A DNA stretch of 64,000 bases. Origin: Mycoplana rhizolycopersici (lineage in GTDB: Bacteria; Pseudomonadota; Alphaproteobacteria; Rhizobiales; Rhizobiaceae). Below the pieces are notes generated by a model. The model saw nothing but the letters and a program-made list of their open reading frames with translations. It had not been told where the DNA came from and searched no databases. The DNA lies in contig NZ_JABXYK010000008.1 in the NCBI RefSeq assembly GCF_013378445.1, positions 186,001-250,000 on the forward strand, read 5' to 3'. The position numbers and the translations under genes were made by a program. Of the stretch, positions 27,484 to 36,550 are shown one piece after another. How positions within the stretch are numbered: the stretch's first letter is position 1; each line of letters begins with the position of its first letter.

Positions 27484-29930
27484 GCGCGCAGTCTTTCATT
27501 GTTGGGATCGAAGAGCGGCCCGTCCGGCTGGACGATGGCCTTGAAGCGGTCGCCGTAGATCTCGACCTCGACCTCGGTGCCGGGCTCTGCCAGATCGGCG
27601 TGCAGCATGCCGAGTGCAATCGACTTGCCGGTGCGATAGCCCCAGTTGCCGGAGGTCGTCTCTCCTACCACCTTGCCGTCGTGCCAGAGCGTCGACATGT
27701 ACGGTGCGTCGCAGTCGCCGGCGTCGACGGTCAGCAACACGAAGCGCTTGGAAACGCCCTGCTGCTTCTCCCGCTCCAGCGCCGCCTTGCCCTTGAAATC
27801 GGGCTTGGACCAGTCGACGAAGCGCTCAAGCCCGCCCTGCAGGACGGTATAGTCGGTGGAAAGATCGCCCTTCCAGGCGCGGTAACCCTTCTCGATGCGC
27901 AGGCTGTCGAGCGCCTCCATGCCGAAGGGCTTGAGCCCGTGCTTCTGGCCGGCTTGCCAGATGACATCGAAGATGGCGGCGGTGTCCTCGACCTTGGTAT
28001 GGATCTCCCAGCCGAGTTCACCGGCAAACGAGACGCGCACCAGCTGGCACCAGCGCCCGGCGATCTGGCAGCTCAGATGCGTCAGCCAGCCCTTGGCAAG
28101 GTCGGCATCGGAAACCTCGGCCAGGATCGCCCGCGAATTCGGGCCGGAGAGGATCTGGCAGGAGAAATTCTCCGTGACGTCATCGATCGTGAATGCCGCG
28201 TCCTTCGGCAAATGCTTCTGCAGCCATTCAAGATCGTGCCACTGGGCGGTTGCGGCGGTGATCAGGAAGAAGAAGTCCTCGTCCAGCATCATCACTGACA
28301 TTTCCGTGACAATGCGGCCCTTATCGTCGGCAAAGTAGGCAAGGCCGATGCGGCCTGGTTTTGGTACCCGCCCGGTGATCAGCGAGGAAAGCCACGCCGT
28401 CGCCCCCTCGCCCTTCACCCGGTAGCGCGAGAAGCCGGGCAGGTCGAGGATGCCGGCAGCTTCGGTGACGGCGCGGCATTCCGCCTCGATCCGCGGCCGC
28501 CACGGCCCCTCCCGGTTCCAGGTCTGGGTCGCCTCCTCGGAGGTGTCGTCGCCGGGTTTCGCATACCAGTTGGCCCGCTCCCAGCCGTTGAACGGCTTGA
28601 ACTGGGCGCCCAGCGCCGCGATCCGGTCGTGGATCGGCGAGAGCTTGCGGTTGCGTCCTGCCGGCCATGCGTGCTTCGGAAAATGCATCGCATATTCGTG
28701 GCCGTAGATTTCCATACCCTTGTCGATGCAGTAGTCCTGCTCCGAGGCGAAGCTTGTGAAGCGGCGCGGATCGCAGGACCACATGTCCCACTCCGTCTCG
28801 CCTTCGGTGATCCATTCGGCCAGCACCTTGCCGGCCCCGCCCGCCTGGCAGATGCCGAAGGTGAAGACGCAGGCCTCGAAAGCGTTCGGCACGCCCGGCA
28901 TCGGCCCGATCAGCGGGTTGCCGTCCGGCGCATAGGGGATCGGCCCGTTGATCATCCGCGACAGGCCGGCAGTGCCGAGGATCGGCACGCGCTCGCAGGC
29001 GTCGTTCAGGTACCATTCGAGCCGGTCGAGGTCGTCCGGGAACAGCTGGAACGAGAAGTCGTCCGGCATCGGATCGCCCGGCGTCGTCCAGTGCGCCTTG
29101 CAGTTCTTCTCGTAGGGACCGAGGTTCATCCCGGTCTTTTCCTGGCGGAGATAATAGGAGCTGTCGACGTCGCGGAGCAGCGGTAGCTTGTGGCCGACTT
29201 CCTTTGACCAGGCGGCAAGCTCCGGGATCTCCTCGAATAGGATGTACTGGTGGCTCATCACCATCATCGGCACGTCGCGGCCGAACCATTTGCCGACCTC
29301 GCGGGCATAATAGCCGGCGGCGTTGACGACGTATTCGCAGCGGATCTCGCCCTGCGCCGTCGTGATCACCCATTCGTCGTTCTCGCGCCGGGCGCCAGTC
29401 GCCGGACAGAAGCGGAAGATCTTGGCGCCCAGGTCGCGCGCGCCCTTCGCCAGCGCCTGGGTCAGCTGCGCCGGGTCTATGTCGCCGTCATAGGGGTCGT
29501 AGAGCGCGCCGGTCAGCTCGTGAGTTTCCACGAACGGATAACGGCTCTTGATCTGGTCGGGGGTTAGAATGTCGAGGTCCATGCCCTGGTAACGGCCCAT
29601 GCCGACGACGCGCTTGAACTCCTGCAGCCGCTCCCTGGAATGGCCGAGCCGGATCGAGCCGGTCACGTGGTAGTTCATCGGATAATCGACCAGATCGCCG
29701 AGCTCGCGGTAGAGCGAGGCCGAATAGCGCTGCATGTTCATGATCGACCAGGAGGAAGAGAATGTCGGCACGTTGCCGGCCGCATGCCAGGTCGAGCCGG
29801 CCGTCAGCTCGTTCTTCTCCAGAAGCACGCAGTCGGTCCATCCGGCCTTCGCCAGATGATAGAGCGCAGACGCTCCGACCGCCCCTCCCCCGATGATCAC
29901 GACGCGTGCATGTGACGGCAAGTTCGACAT
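27480..29930 (-). CDS. FAD-dependent oxidoreductase/GcvT fusion, DMGDH/SarDH family (first copy)
   Basis: 816 aa, same architecture as its downstream neighbour: GGGAVG at residues 14-19, STWHAAG with His49 as predicted covalent FAD ligand, a catalytic DAO domain to about residue 420, then FAO-linker and GcvT domains. It is the first gene of the operon, divergent from the LysR gene across a 309-bp region. The two proteins are recognisable paralogues but clearly diverged, so this is an old duplication with separate roles rather than a recent copy. The cluster context (Rieske oxygenase, MttB-family protein) points to quaternary or tertiary methylamine breakdown to glycine or a similar amino acid. 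Confidence 0.88.
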   Translation of the reverse strand: MSNLPSHARVVIIGGGAVGASALYHLAKAGWTDCVLLEKNELTAGSTWHAAGNVPTFSSSWSIMNMQRYSASLYRELGDLVDYPMNYHVTGSIRLGHSRERLQEFKRVVGMGRYQGMDLDILTPDQIKSRYPFVETHELTGALYDPYDGDIDPAQLTQALAKGARDLGAKIFRFCPATGARRENDEWVITTAQGEIRCEYVVNAAGYYAREVGKWFGRDVPMMVMSHQYILFEEIPELAAWSKEVGHKLPLLRDVDSSYYLRQEKTGMNLGPYEKNCKAHWTTPGDPMPDDFSFQLFPDDLDRLEWYLNDACERVPILGTAGLSRMINGPIPYAPDGNPLIGPMPGVPNAFEACVFTFGICQAGGAGKVLAEWITEGETEWDMWSCDPRRFTSFASEQDYCIDKGMEIYGHEYAMHFPKHAWPAGRNRKLSPIHDRIAALGAQFKPFNGWERANWYAKPGDDTSEEATQTWNREGPWRPRIEAECRAVTEAAGILDLPGFSRYRVKGEGATAWLSSLITGRVPKPGRIGLAYFADDKGRIVTEMSVMMLDEDFFFLITAATAQWHDLEWLQKHLPKDAAFTIDDVTENFSCQILSGPNSRAILAEVSDADLAKGWLTHLSCQIAGRWCQLVRVSFAGELGWEIHTKVEDTAAIFDVIWQAGQKHGLKPFGMEALDSLRIEKGYRAWKGDLSTDYTVLQGGLERFVDWSKPDFKGKAALEREKQQGVSKRFVLLTVDAGDCDAPYMSTLWHDGKVVGETTSGNWGYRTGKSIALGMLHADLAEPGTEVEVEIYGDRFKAIVQPDGPLFDPNNERLRA

Positions 29931-29944
29931 TCTCTTCCCCTTGA

Positions 29945-29964
29945 TTGCCAGCGATTTGTGGCAA
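29945..29964. promoter_or_regulatory. Inverted repeat in the LysR/FAD-enzyme divergent region
   Basis: TTGCCA-N8-TGGCAA, 15 bases before the first FAD-enzyme start codon. It is a candidate operator, or a leader hairpin, for the demethylation operon. Confidence 0.35.
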
Positions 29965-30057
29965 CCAATTCGACTCCCGGCAAGCTGCGAAAATCCGCTT
30001 TATTGATCGAGGATTTCGATTAGTGTCGGCGTGTCGAATTCATTCCTATCCGTGGAG

Positions 30058-30218
30058 GTTGCCCCTCATCCGCCTGCCGGCACCTTCTCCCCGTGAGCGG
30101 GGAGAACGACACGCGACGTAACGCCTTGCCCCATCTGACGGTTGAGCCAGAGCGGGTGCGGCGCTCCCCTTGTCCCCGCCTGCGGGGAGAAGGTCGCGGC
30201 AGCGGGATGAGGGGCAAC
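30058..30218. repeat. RIME-like palindromic repeat
   Basis: 161 bases bounded by a perfect 13-bp inverted repeat (GTTGCCCCTCATC at 30058-30070 and its complement at 30206-30218). Inside are two hairpins, TTCTCCCCG-TGAG-CGGGGAGAA (30085-30106) and a second CCCCGC..GCGGGG stem near 30175-30188. The left half is shared with the repeat at 56719. It lies just before the LysR start, within the 309-base divergent region. Confidence 0.8.
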
Positions 30219-30239
30219 GCCGGTAACCAGAGCCCGCCC

Positions 30240-31088
30240 ATGCAGATCGAGCTCATCGAGACCTATCTGGACCTGATGGAGACCCGCAGCTTCAATCGCA
30301 CCGCCGAGCGGCTGAACCTGACGCAATCCACCGTCTCCCACCGGATGAAGGCGCTGGAGGCGGTGCTGGGGCGGCCGCTGTTTGCCCGCAACAAGGGCGG
30401 CACCCAGCCGACGGCGGCGGGCCTGCGCTTCCACGACCACGCCAAGGCAATCCAGCACCAGTGGCACGAGGCCGCACGCGCGGTGGAGTCCGCTGGCGCC
30501 TACGAGCGCTCGATGCGCATTGGCCTGCAACACGACCTCGCCGCCCACTATGCCGGCGACTGGCTGGCGGCGGTCCGAAAGGACCTTCCCGGCACATCGA
30601 TCTATCTGGAAGTGGACTATTCCAAACAGATGAACCGCGATCTCGCGGCGGGCGACCTGGATCTCGCGATCCTCTACACGCCGCACCATCTACCGGAGCT
30701 GCACTACGAGCCCATCGGCGACGTGCGCTACGAAATGGTAAGCAACAAGGTGACGCGGATCGGAGACGTGAAGCCGGAAGACTATATCCAGGCCGTCTAT
30801 TCTCCCGCCTTCGATCGCCTGCATCGCCAGGCTCTTCCCCACCTGTCGACCGCGCCGATCGCAAGCGGCGAAACGACGGCGATCATGGCACTGATGGCGA
30901 AGCTCGGCGGTTCGGCCTATGTGCTGGCGCCCGATGCGCTCCGCCTTGCCCGCAGCGGGGCGGTCAGCCGCGTGCAGGATGTCGACCCGATCCCGCAGAC
31001 CGTCTACGCCGCCGTCAACGTCCGCACCCGCCATGCGCACCAGCATCGCCGCATTATCACCCTTCTGCAGGCGTTGCTGGCAGCCTGA
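30240..31088 (+). CDS. LysR family transcriptional regulator
   Basis: 282 aa. The helix-turn-helix is at residues 1-60 (MQIELIETYLDLMETRSFNR, LTQSTVSHRMKALE) and the effector-binding domain at about 85-275. The ATG at 30240 lies 21 bases after a RIME-like repeat and has no good ribosome site. The open frame upstream is repeat sequence, not protein. It is divergent from the two FAD-GcvT enzymes and is their probable regulator, sensing a methylated amine or an intermediate; that role is inferred from position. Confidence 0.86.
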   Translation: MQIELIETYLDLMETRSFNRTAERLNLTQSTVSHRMKALEAVLGRPLFARNKGGTQPTAAGLRFHDHAKAIQHQWHEAARAVESAGAYERSMRIGLQHDLAAHYAGDWLAAVRKDLPGTSIYLEVDYSKQMNRDLAAGDLDLAILYTPHHLPELHYEPIGDVRYEMVSNKVTRIGDVKPEDYIQAVYSPAFDRLHRQALPHLSTAPIASGETTAIMALMAKLGGSAYVLAPDALRLARSGAVSRVQDVDPIPQTVYAAVNVRTRHAHQHRRIITLLQALLAA

Positions 31089-31220
31089 CAGCGTCCCGAC
31101 GCACGCTTCGCCGCAGCGCACGTCCCCGCCGTTGCAACTGCGTGCCCGCAGGCGCATGATTCGCAGCCTTCGGATCACGTGCGTCAAATCGCGGGTTCCG
31201 ATTGCGACGAGGCGTACGCC

Positions 31221-34200
31221 ATGAACTGCGCGGCATGCGGCTTCCAGGTCGAGGACGGTTTTGCCTTCTGCCCCAGATGCGGAACACCGCAGCAGAAGAC
31301 GTGCCCTTCCTGCGGCCAGGTTTCGCCACCCGACTTCGCGTTCTGTCCCAAATGCGGAACGAGCCTTGTGCCTCCGGCCGGCGTGGCGAGTACGGCCAAG
31401 CCGCAGTCGGCCGGCGCATCTTCGGCTTCGCATCCGCAATCAAGGTCGCCGGCGGCGGCTCGGGAGACCGAATCCGACCGCCGCATCGTCACTGCACTCT
31501 TTGCGGATCTCTGCGGCTACACGACGCTGGGGGAACGGATCGATCCTGAAATGCTGCAGGCCCTGCAGAACGAGGTTTTCGAGGAATTGAGCGCCGCCGT
31601 CGCCGCCGAGGGTGGCTATGTCGACAAGTTCGTCGGCGATGCGCTGCTGGCCCTGTTCGGCGCCCCCGTCGCGCATGAGCGGGATCCGGAGCGCGCATTG
31701 CGGGCGGCACTGGACATGCGCGTGCGGATGGCCCGCATCGAGGAGCGCTGGGAGGCGCGTCTCGGCCAGCCGCTGGCACTGCATATCGGCGTCAATACCG
31801 GACCCGTCGTTGCCGGTGGCGTCGGCGTCGGCGGCAGCAAGTCCTACTCGGTGACCGGCGACACCGTGAACACCGCCCAGCGCCTGCAGGCCATGGCCGG
31901 GTCAGGCGAGATACTGGTGGGCGCGGTCACGCGCCGGCTGACCCAGCACGCCTTCGATTTCACCGCTCTCGGCACCCTGCCGCTGCGCGGCAAGGCCGGA
32001 GAGACGCCGGTCTTCCGGCTTGAAGCCTCGCTCGACGCGCCGCCGCCCGCCCGCGGCCTTGCGAGCTTCGGCATCGACACCGCCATGATCGGCCGCGATG
32101 GAGACCTTGCGACCCTCTTGCGATGCCTGGAGCAGGTCCGCGGCGGCGCCACGCAACTGGTGCGCGTGATCGGCGATGCCGGCATCGGGAAGACCCGACT
32201 GGTGGAAGCCTTCCTCGACCGTATCCGGGCCGCGCAGCCGGACATCACCATCCGCCAGATCGCCTGCTCGTCGCTCGGAGAACCCTCCTACGGCACGCTG
32301 GCGGCAAGCCTAAGGCAGGCCTACCGGATAGCGCCCGGGGACAATCTCGAGCGGTCCCGCGAGTTGCTCGTTGCCGGATTGACCGATCTCGGCCTTGCCG
32401 AGAACGAGATCGACAGGCTGCAGCCCCTCTTCCTCTTCGTGCTGGGCTTCGGCGATCCCGACGGCGCGCTGCGTTTCCTGGAGCCGGACCAGCTCCGGCG
32501 ACAGATCTTCCATGCCATGCGCACCCTGTTTGATCGCCGCATGGAGCAATCGCCGCTGCTGGTGGTGATCGAAGACCTGCATTGGGCCGACAGCGTCTCC
32601 ATCGATGCCCTGCGGTTCATCATGGACCGGATCGAGAGCCGCCGGCTGATGCTGCTCGTCACCCATCGTCCCGGCTTCGAGACCGAGGTGCTGAGTTCCG
32701 CCCGCGCCAGCCAGACGACGCTGCGGCTGAGCCCGCTGTCGGTCACCGAGACCGCCGCCCTCCTCGACGGCGCGCTGGACGGCTGCGTCCTACCGGAAGC
32801 ACTGCGCCGCCGCATCGTCGAGAGGGCCGAGGGCAATCCATTCTTCATCGAGGAAATCCTGCGCACGCTGATCGAGACCGGGGTTCTGCATCGTGCAGCG
32901 GCGGGCTGGGAGGCGAGGACCGCAGCCGCGGAGACCGAGATGCCGCTCGGCATCCAGGCCATGATGCTCGCCCGCCTCGACCGGCTGCCGGCCGATGCGC
33001 GGCGCCTGGCGCAGGTCGCCTCCGTCATCGGCCACCGCTTCGACGTGGCTCTGCTGAAGGCGCTTCCCACGGGTGTCGACGACATCGAGGCGAACCTCCA
33101 ATGCCTCGGCGAGGCCGACATCATCGAGGAACTGGCGGATATCCCTTCGCAGGCGGCCCCGCGTTACGCCTTCCGCCAGATGCTGCTGCACGAGGTCTTC
33201 TATGACAATCTGCTGCTGCGGCGACGAACCGAACTGCATGGCGCCATCGGCACCCTGCTGGAGCGCCGCCAGGGCGGCGTGCCCGAACATCCGGAGCAAC
33301 TGATCGAGCTCGGCTACCATTTTGCCGCTTCGGCGGAAAAGGATAAGGGCGCGCAATACTTCACGGCCGCCGGCGACCTCGCACGCAAGGCCTATGCGAA
33401 TGCCGACGCCATGCGCCTCTATGTGCGCGCGCTCTCGGCCGCCGAGGCGGCTGGCGGCGATGCCTGGCAGGTTCCGGGGGAGCGCTACGCCGACCTCTGC
33501 CAGCCGGTGGGCCGCGGCGAGGAGGCCCGTCATCTCTACGAGGACTTGCTTGCAGCCGCGCGCGAAGGCGGCGACGTGACCGCGGCCGCGCGCATCCTGC
33601 GCAAGCTCGGCCAGCTTGCCTTCGAAGCCGGTGACCGCGAGCGGGCAACTACCTGTTTCGACGAGGCCCAGAACCTGCTGGAAGGCGTCGATGCACCGAT
33701 CGAGCTCGCCCACCTGATGCAGCGCCAGGGACACCTCGCCTTCCGCGCCGGCGACTACCGGCGGGCCGCCCTTTGGGCAGACAGGGCGCTGGAATGTGCC
33801 AATCACCTCCCACCACGGCCGAACGAGGCGGAGAAGGCCGATATCGCGCTCGCGATCGCCCGCGCCTTCAACACAAAAGGCGTATCGTTGGCCCGTCTCG
33901 GCCAGCCCCGGGAAGCGCTGCAGATGGTCGAGCGCAGCGTCGAGATCGCGCTTGGCGCAAACCACCTCAATACCGCCTGCCGCGGATACACCAATCTCGG
34001 CGCCCTCTACACGATGATCGATCCGGCCCGGGCGATCGAGGTCTGCCGGCGCGGCTACGACATGGCCAGGCAGATCGGCGATCTCGGGCACCAGGCACGC
34101 CTGCTCACCAACCTCGCCGTCGCATTCTGCACCTTTACCGACCGTTGCATGGCCGAAGGGCTTCCGGCCGTGGAGGAAGCGATCGCGATCGACCGCGCGC

Positions 34201-34487
34201 TCGGCCAGCGCGACCACCTGCCGGTCCCCCTGCTTGTGCTCGGCCAGATCCGCCAATGCCATGGCGCAATCGACGCCGCGCGCGAGAATTTCCTGGAAGC
34301 ACTCGACCTCGTTCGTGACAGCGCGGAGGCGCAGCTGCTGTTTCCGTGCTATGATGGTCTGGCGACGCTCTGCCTCGAACTGAATGAACTGGAGAAGGCG
34401 GAGGAGTATTTTGAACTGGCGCAGCAGGTCTGTGCCAGACACGGCCTCGACCCTGATGCCCTCATCGTCCTGCCGTTTCTCGACTAG
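31221..34487 (+). CDS. Zinc-ribbon / class III cyclase / AAA ATPase / TPR signalling protein
   Basis: 1088 aa. Two N-terminal zinc ribbons have CxxC pairs at Cys3/6 with 17/20 and Cys28/31 with 42/45. A class III nucleotide cyclase domain follows (about 86-260) with metal Asp96 in FADLCG and Asp140 in FVGDALLALFG, and the VTGDTVNTAQRL segment near 213. Then comes a MalT-like AAA/STAND ATPase with P-loop GDAGIGKT at about 318-325 and Walker B LLVVIEDLHWAD, and TPR-like helices from about 690 to the end. The start at 31221 has GAGG about 8 bases upstream. Whether it makes cAMP is not certain. It is a stand-alone gene; the input signal is unknown. Confidence 0.88.
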   Translation: MNCAACGFQVEDGFAFCPRCGTPQQKTCPSCGQVSPPDFAFCPKCGTSLVPPAGVASTAKPQSAGASSASHPQSRSPAAARETESDRRIVTALFADLCGYTTLGERIDPEMLQALQNEVFEELSAAVAAEGGYVDKFVGDALLALFGAPVAHERDPERALRAALDMRVRMARIEERWEARLGQPLALHIGVNTGPVVAGGVGVGGSKSYSVTGDTVNTAQRLQAMAGSGEILVGAVTRRLTQHAFDFTALGTLPLRGKAGETPVFRLEASLDAPPPARGLASFGIDTAMIGRDGDLATLLRCLEQVRGGATQLVRVIGDAGIGKTRLVEAFLDRIRAAQPDITIRQIACSSLGEPSYGTLAASLRQAYRIAPGDNLERSRELLVAGLTDLGLAENEIDRLQPLFLFVLGFGDPDGALRFLEPDQLRRQIFHAMRTLFDRRMEQSPLLVVIEDLHWADSVSIDALRFIMDRIESRRLMLLVTHRPGFETEVLSSARASQTTLRLSPLSVTETAALLDGALDGCVLPEALRRRIVERAEGNPFFIEEILRTLIETGVLHRAAAGWEARTAAAETEMPLGIQAMMLARLDRLPADARRLAQVASVIGHRFDVALLKALPTGVDDIEANLQCLGEADIIEELADIPSQAAPRYAFRQMLLHEVFYDNLLLRRRTELHGAIGTLLERRQGGVPEHPEQLIELGYHFAASAEKDKGAQYFTAAGDLARKAYANADAMRLYVRALSAAEAAGGDAWQVPGERYADLCQPVGRGEEARHLYEDLLAAAREGGDVTAAARILRKLGQLAFEAGDRERATTCFDEAQNLLEGVDAPIELAHLMQRQGHLAFRAGDYRRAALWADRALECANHLPPRPNEAEKADIALAIARAFNTKGVSLARLGQPREALQMVERSVEIALGANHLNTACRGYTNLGALYTMIDPARAIEVCRRGYDMARQIGDLGHQARLLTNLAVAFCTFTDRCMAEGLPAVEEAIAIDRALGQRDHLPVPLLVLGQIRQCHGAIDAARENFLEALDLVRDSAEAQLLFPCYDGLATLCLELNELEKAEEYFELAQQVCARHGLDPDALIVLPFLD

Positions 34488-34591
34488 CCGCGTCTGCGGT
34501 CTTCGGTCCGCGGACGCGGCAAGCGAAAAGCAAACGAGAAGCGCCGCGCGTCCGGCCCCGACGTAAGGCGCTTCAGTCGGAGGAGCAACCA

Positions 34592-35272
34592 ATGGCAGAG
34601 CATGCAATGGAACGCCCCCTTCGCCCCGGCGATCGCGCACCGAACGTGGTGCTGGATGCGATCAACCACGGCGGCAAGGTTTCGATCGACGATTTTCGCG
34701 GCCAGTCAGGTGTGCTGATCGGCCTTTTCCGTGGGCTGCAATGCCCCTTCTGCCGCCGCCATATCGCAGCCTCCGCCGAACTGGCCTCGTCGCTGCACGA
34801 AAAGGGCATCGACAGCCTCACGGTCGTCAACACGCCGATCGAGCGGGCGCGGCTCTATTTCCGCTACCATCCGCTGCCGGGCGTGATTGCCGCCTCGGAT
34901 CCCGACAGCATCGCCCACCGCGCCTTCGGCCTGCCGAACCTGCAGTTCACCGAACATGAGGATGCCTGGCCCTACAAGGTCTCGATCCCGACCGTGATGT
35001 CGATGCGGATGGAGATGCCGGGCGAGTTGCCCGAGCCGATGAACCCGTTCGACGCCTCGACCTACCTCAATACGCTGGACGGCTACGAGAAAACGCCGGC
35101 CGACGAGAAGACGGAGGAGCGCACTGGCGGCCAGTTGGTCGGAGAATTCCTGCTCGACCGCAACGGAATCGTGCGCTGGTCGTTCACCGAGGTCGATGGC
35201 GACGGATCGAACATGTTCGCGATCCCGCGAGCCGAGGAACTGATGTCGGCGGCCTCGCAACTGCCGCATTGA
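34592..35272 (+). CDS. Peroxiredoxin-like (redoxin domain) protein
   Basis: 226 aa thioredoxin-fold protein. The active-site region reads FRGLQCPFCRRH with CPFC at residues 51-54 and the opening LRPGDRAPNVVL at 10-21, typical of AhpC/TSA-type proteins. There is no signal peptide. GGAGGAG at 34579-34585 precedes the ATG. The insertion at about 120-170 (WPYKVSIPTVMSMRMEMPGELPEP) is longer than in standard peroxiredoxins. It may reduce peroxides or act as a disulphide reductase. It is monocistronic, convergent with the GlxA-type regulator. Confidence 0.84.
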   Translation: MAEHAMERPLRPGDRAPNVVLDAINHGGKVSIDDFRGQSGVLIGLFRGLQCPFCRRHIAASAELASSLHEKGIDSLTVVNTPIERARLYFRYHPLPGVIAASDPDSIAHRAFGLPNLQFTEHEDAWPYKVSIPTVMSMRMEMPGELPEPMNPFDASTYLNTLDGYEKTPADEKTEERTGGQLVGEFLLDRNGIVRWSFTEVDGDGSNMFAIPRAEELMSAASQLPH

Positions 35273-35390
35273 AGCACGCCGCGCAAAAGTGTTCAGCGGT
35301 TTCGTGACAGCGACATGTGCAAAAACAATGTCGTAAAGCGTATCGCGTGAAGCCTTTTTCCACGCGATACGCGGCGCCGTTCCAGCGCGT

Positions 35391-36431
35391 TCAGGCCGGG
35401 GCCGCATCCGCAAGCGACGGTTGCCGCTGCCCGCCGGCGATCGAAAACCGCATCCGGTACTCGCTTGGCGAAATCCCGAGGATCTTGCGGAAGATCTTCC
35501 GATAGGCATTGCTGTCGTCGTAACCGCTCTGCCAGGCCACCTGCTCGATTGAGAGATAGGAGCGCTCGAGGAGTTCCCGCGACTTGGCGATCCTGAGGCG
35601 CTGGCAGTATTCGGTCGGATTGATTCCGGTGGCTTTCTGGAAGCGGCGCAGGAAGGTGCGCTCCCCGAGCCCGGCGCGATCGGCCATCATCTGCAGGGTG
35701 ATGCCCTTGGTGTTTGCCCCGTGCAGCCAGTGCTGGATTTTCAGGATGACCTGGTCTCCATGGTCCATGCGCGGTGCGAAGACGCTGTAGTAGCTCTGTT
35801 CGCGCGCGCCGGGATCGACGACCATGAACCGGGCCGTCTCCAGCATCACCGTCGATCCCATGAAGCGATCGACAAGCTTCAGCCCCAGATTGATCCAGGC
35901 CATCATGCCGCCGGTCGTGATGATGTCGCCCTCGTCGATCATCAGCTTGTCGGTGTCGACATTGACCTGCGGGAAGCGGCGGGCGATCTGCTCGGCATGC
36001 GACCAGTGCGTCGTCAGCGCCCTGCCCTCGACCAGGCCGGATTCGGCCAGAAGATAGGCGCCACCGCAAACGGAACTGACCACGGTTCCCTCGGAATGCC
36101 TCTGCCGGAGCCATTGTGAAATTTCCGAAAGATCGCGCTTCAGCTGCAGCTCGACAGACAGGGTCGGCGGCAGGATAAGAGCCGACAGCGACCGGATTTC
36201 CAGTTCGGAATGGCTGTCGAAGCCGCGCCGCACCGACCCGTCGGAACCCAGCTTCCAGTGGCTGGTGCGGATCTGCGGCGCGTTCATGCCGTGCTGCTCG
36301 CGGCTTTGCAGATTGGCGACGTTGAACATGTCGGTCAGTCCGTAGACGGCCGACATCAGCGCCTCCTCGTGAACGACGATCCCGATCTCGACAGGCTCCA
36401 CGGCCGTCCCCTTTGTCAATTCTGCCTCCAT
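35391..36431 (-). CDS. GlxA-type regulator (DJ-1/PfpI plus AraC helix-turn-helix)
   Basis: 346 aa. The N-terminal DJ-1/PfpI-like domain (about 15-195) contains the nucleophile-elbow-like SSVCGGAYLLAESG. The C-terminal AraC-type DNA-binding domain (about 235-335) contains MMADRAGLGERTFLRRFQKATG and VAWQSGYDDSNAYRKIFRK. It is divergent from the Tat-exported alpha/beta hydrolase with 119 bases between the starts, so it is the likely regulator of the hydrolase and perhaps of the MBL-fold gene behind it. The inducer is unknown. Confidence 0.88.
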   Translation of the reverse strand: MEAELTKGTAVEPVEIGIVVHEEALMSAVYGLTDMFNVANLQSREQHGMNAPQIRTSHWKLGSDGSVRRGFDSHSELEIRSLSALILPPTLSVELQLKRDLSEISQWLRQRHSEGTVVSSVCGGAYLLAESGLVEGRALTTHWSHAEQIARRFPQVNVDTDKLMIDEGDIITTGGMMAWINLGLKLVDRFMGSTVMLETARFMVVDPGAREQSYYSVFAPRMDHGDQVILKIQHWLHGANTKGITLQMMADRAGLGERTFLRRFQKATGINPTEYCQRLRIAKSRELLERSYLSIEQVAWQSGYDDSNAYRKIFRKILGISPSEYRMRFSIAGGQRQPSLADAAPA

Positions 36432-36550
36432 CGTTGTCAGCTTTGCCGGTCGAGAGATCCGGCAGGCGGCTGTATCTATTCAATCACAGCTTCGGAACGG
36501 AAGCCAAGAGTTGAAACAAAACAACCACCTGCTCGGAAAGGAACACAGTC

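Noticed and set aside
32790-34640. 616-codon minus-strand frame under the cyclase-STAND-TPR gene
   Set aside because: Shadow frame; the plus-strand product has ordered, known domains.
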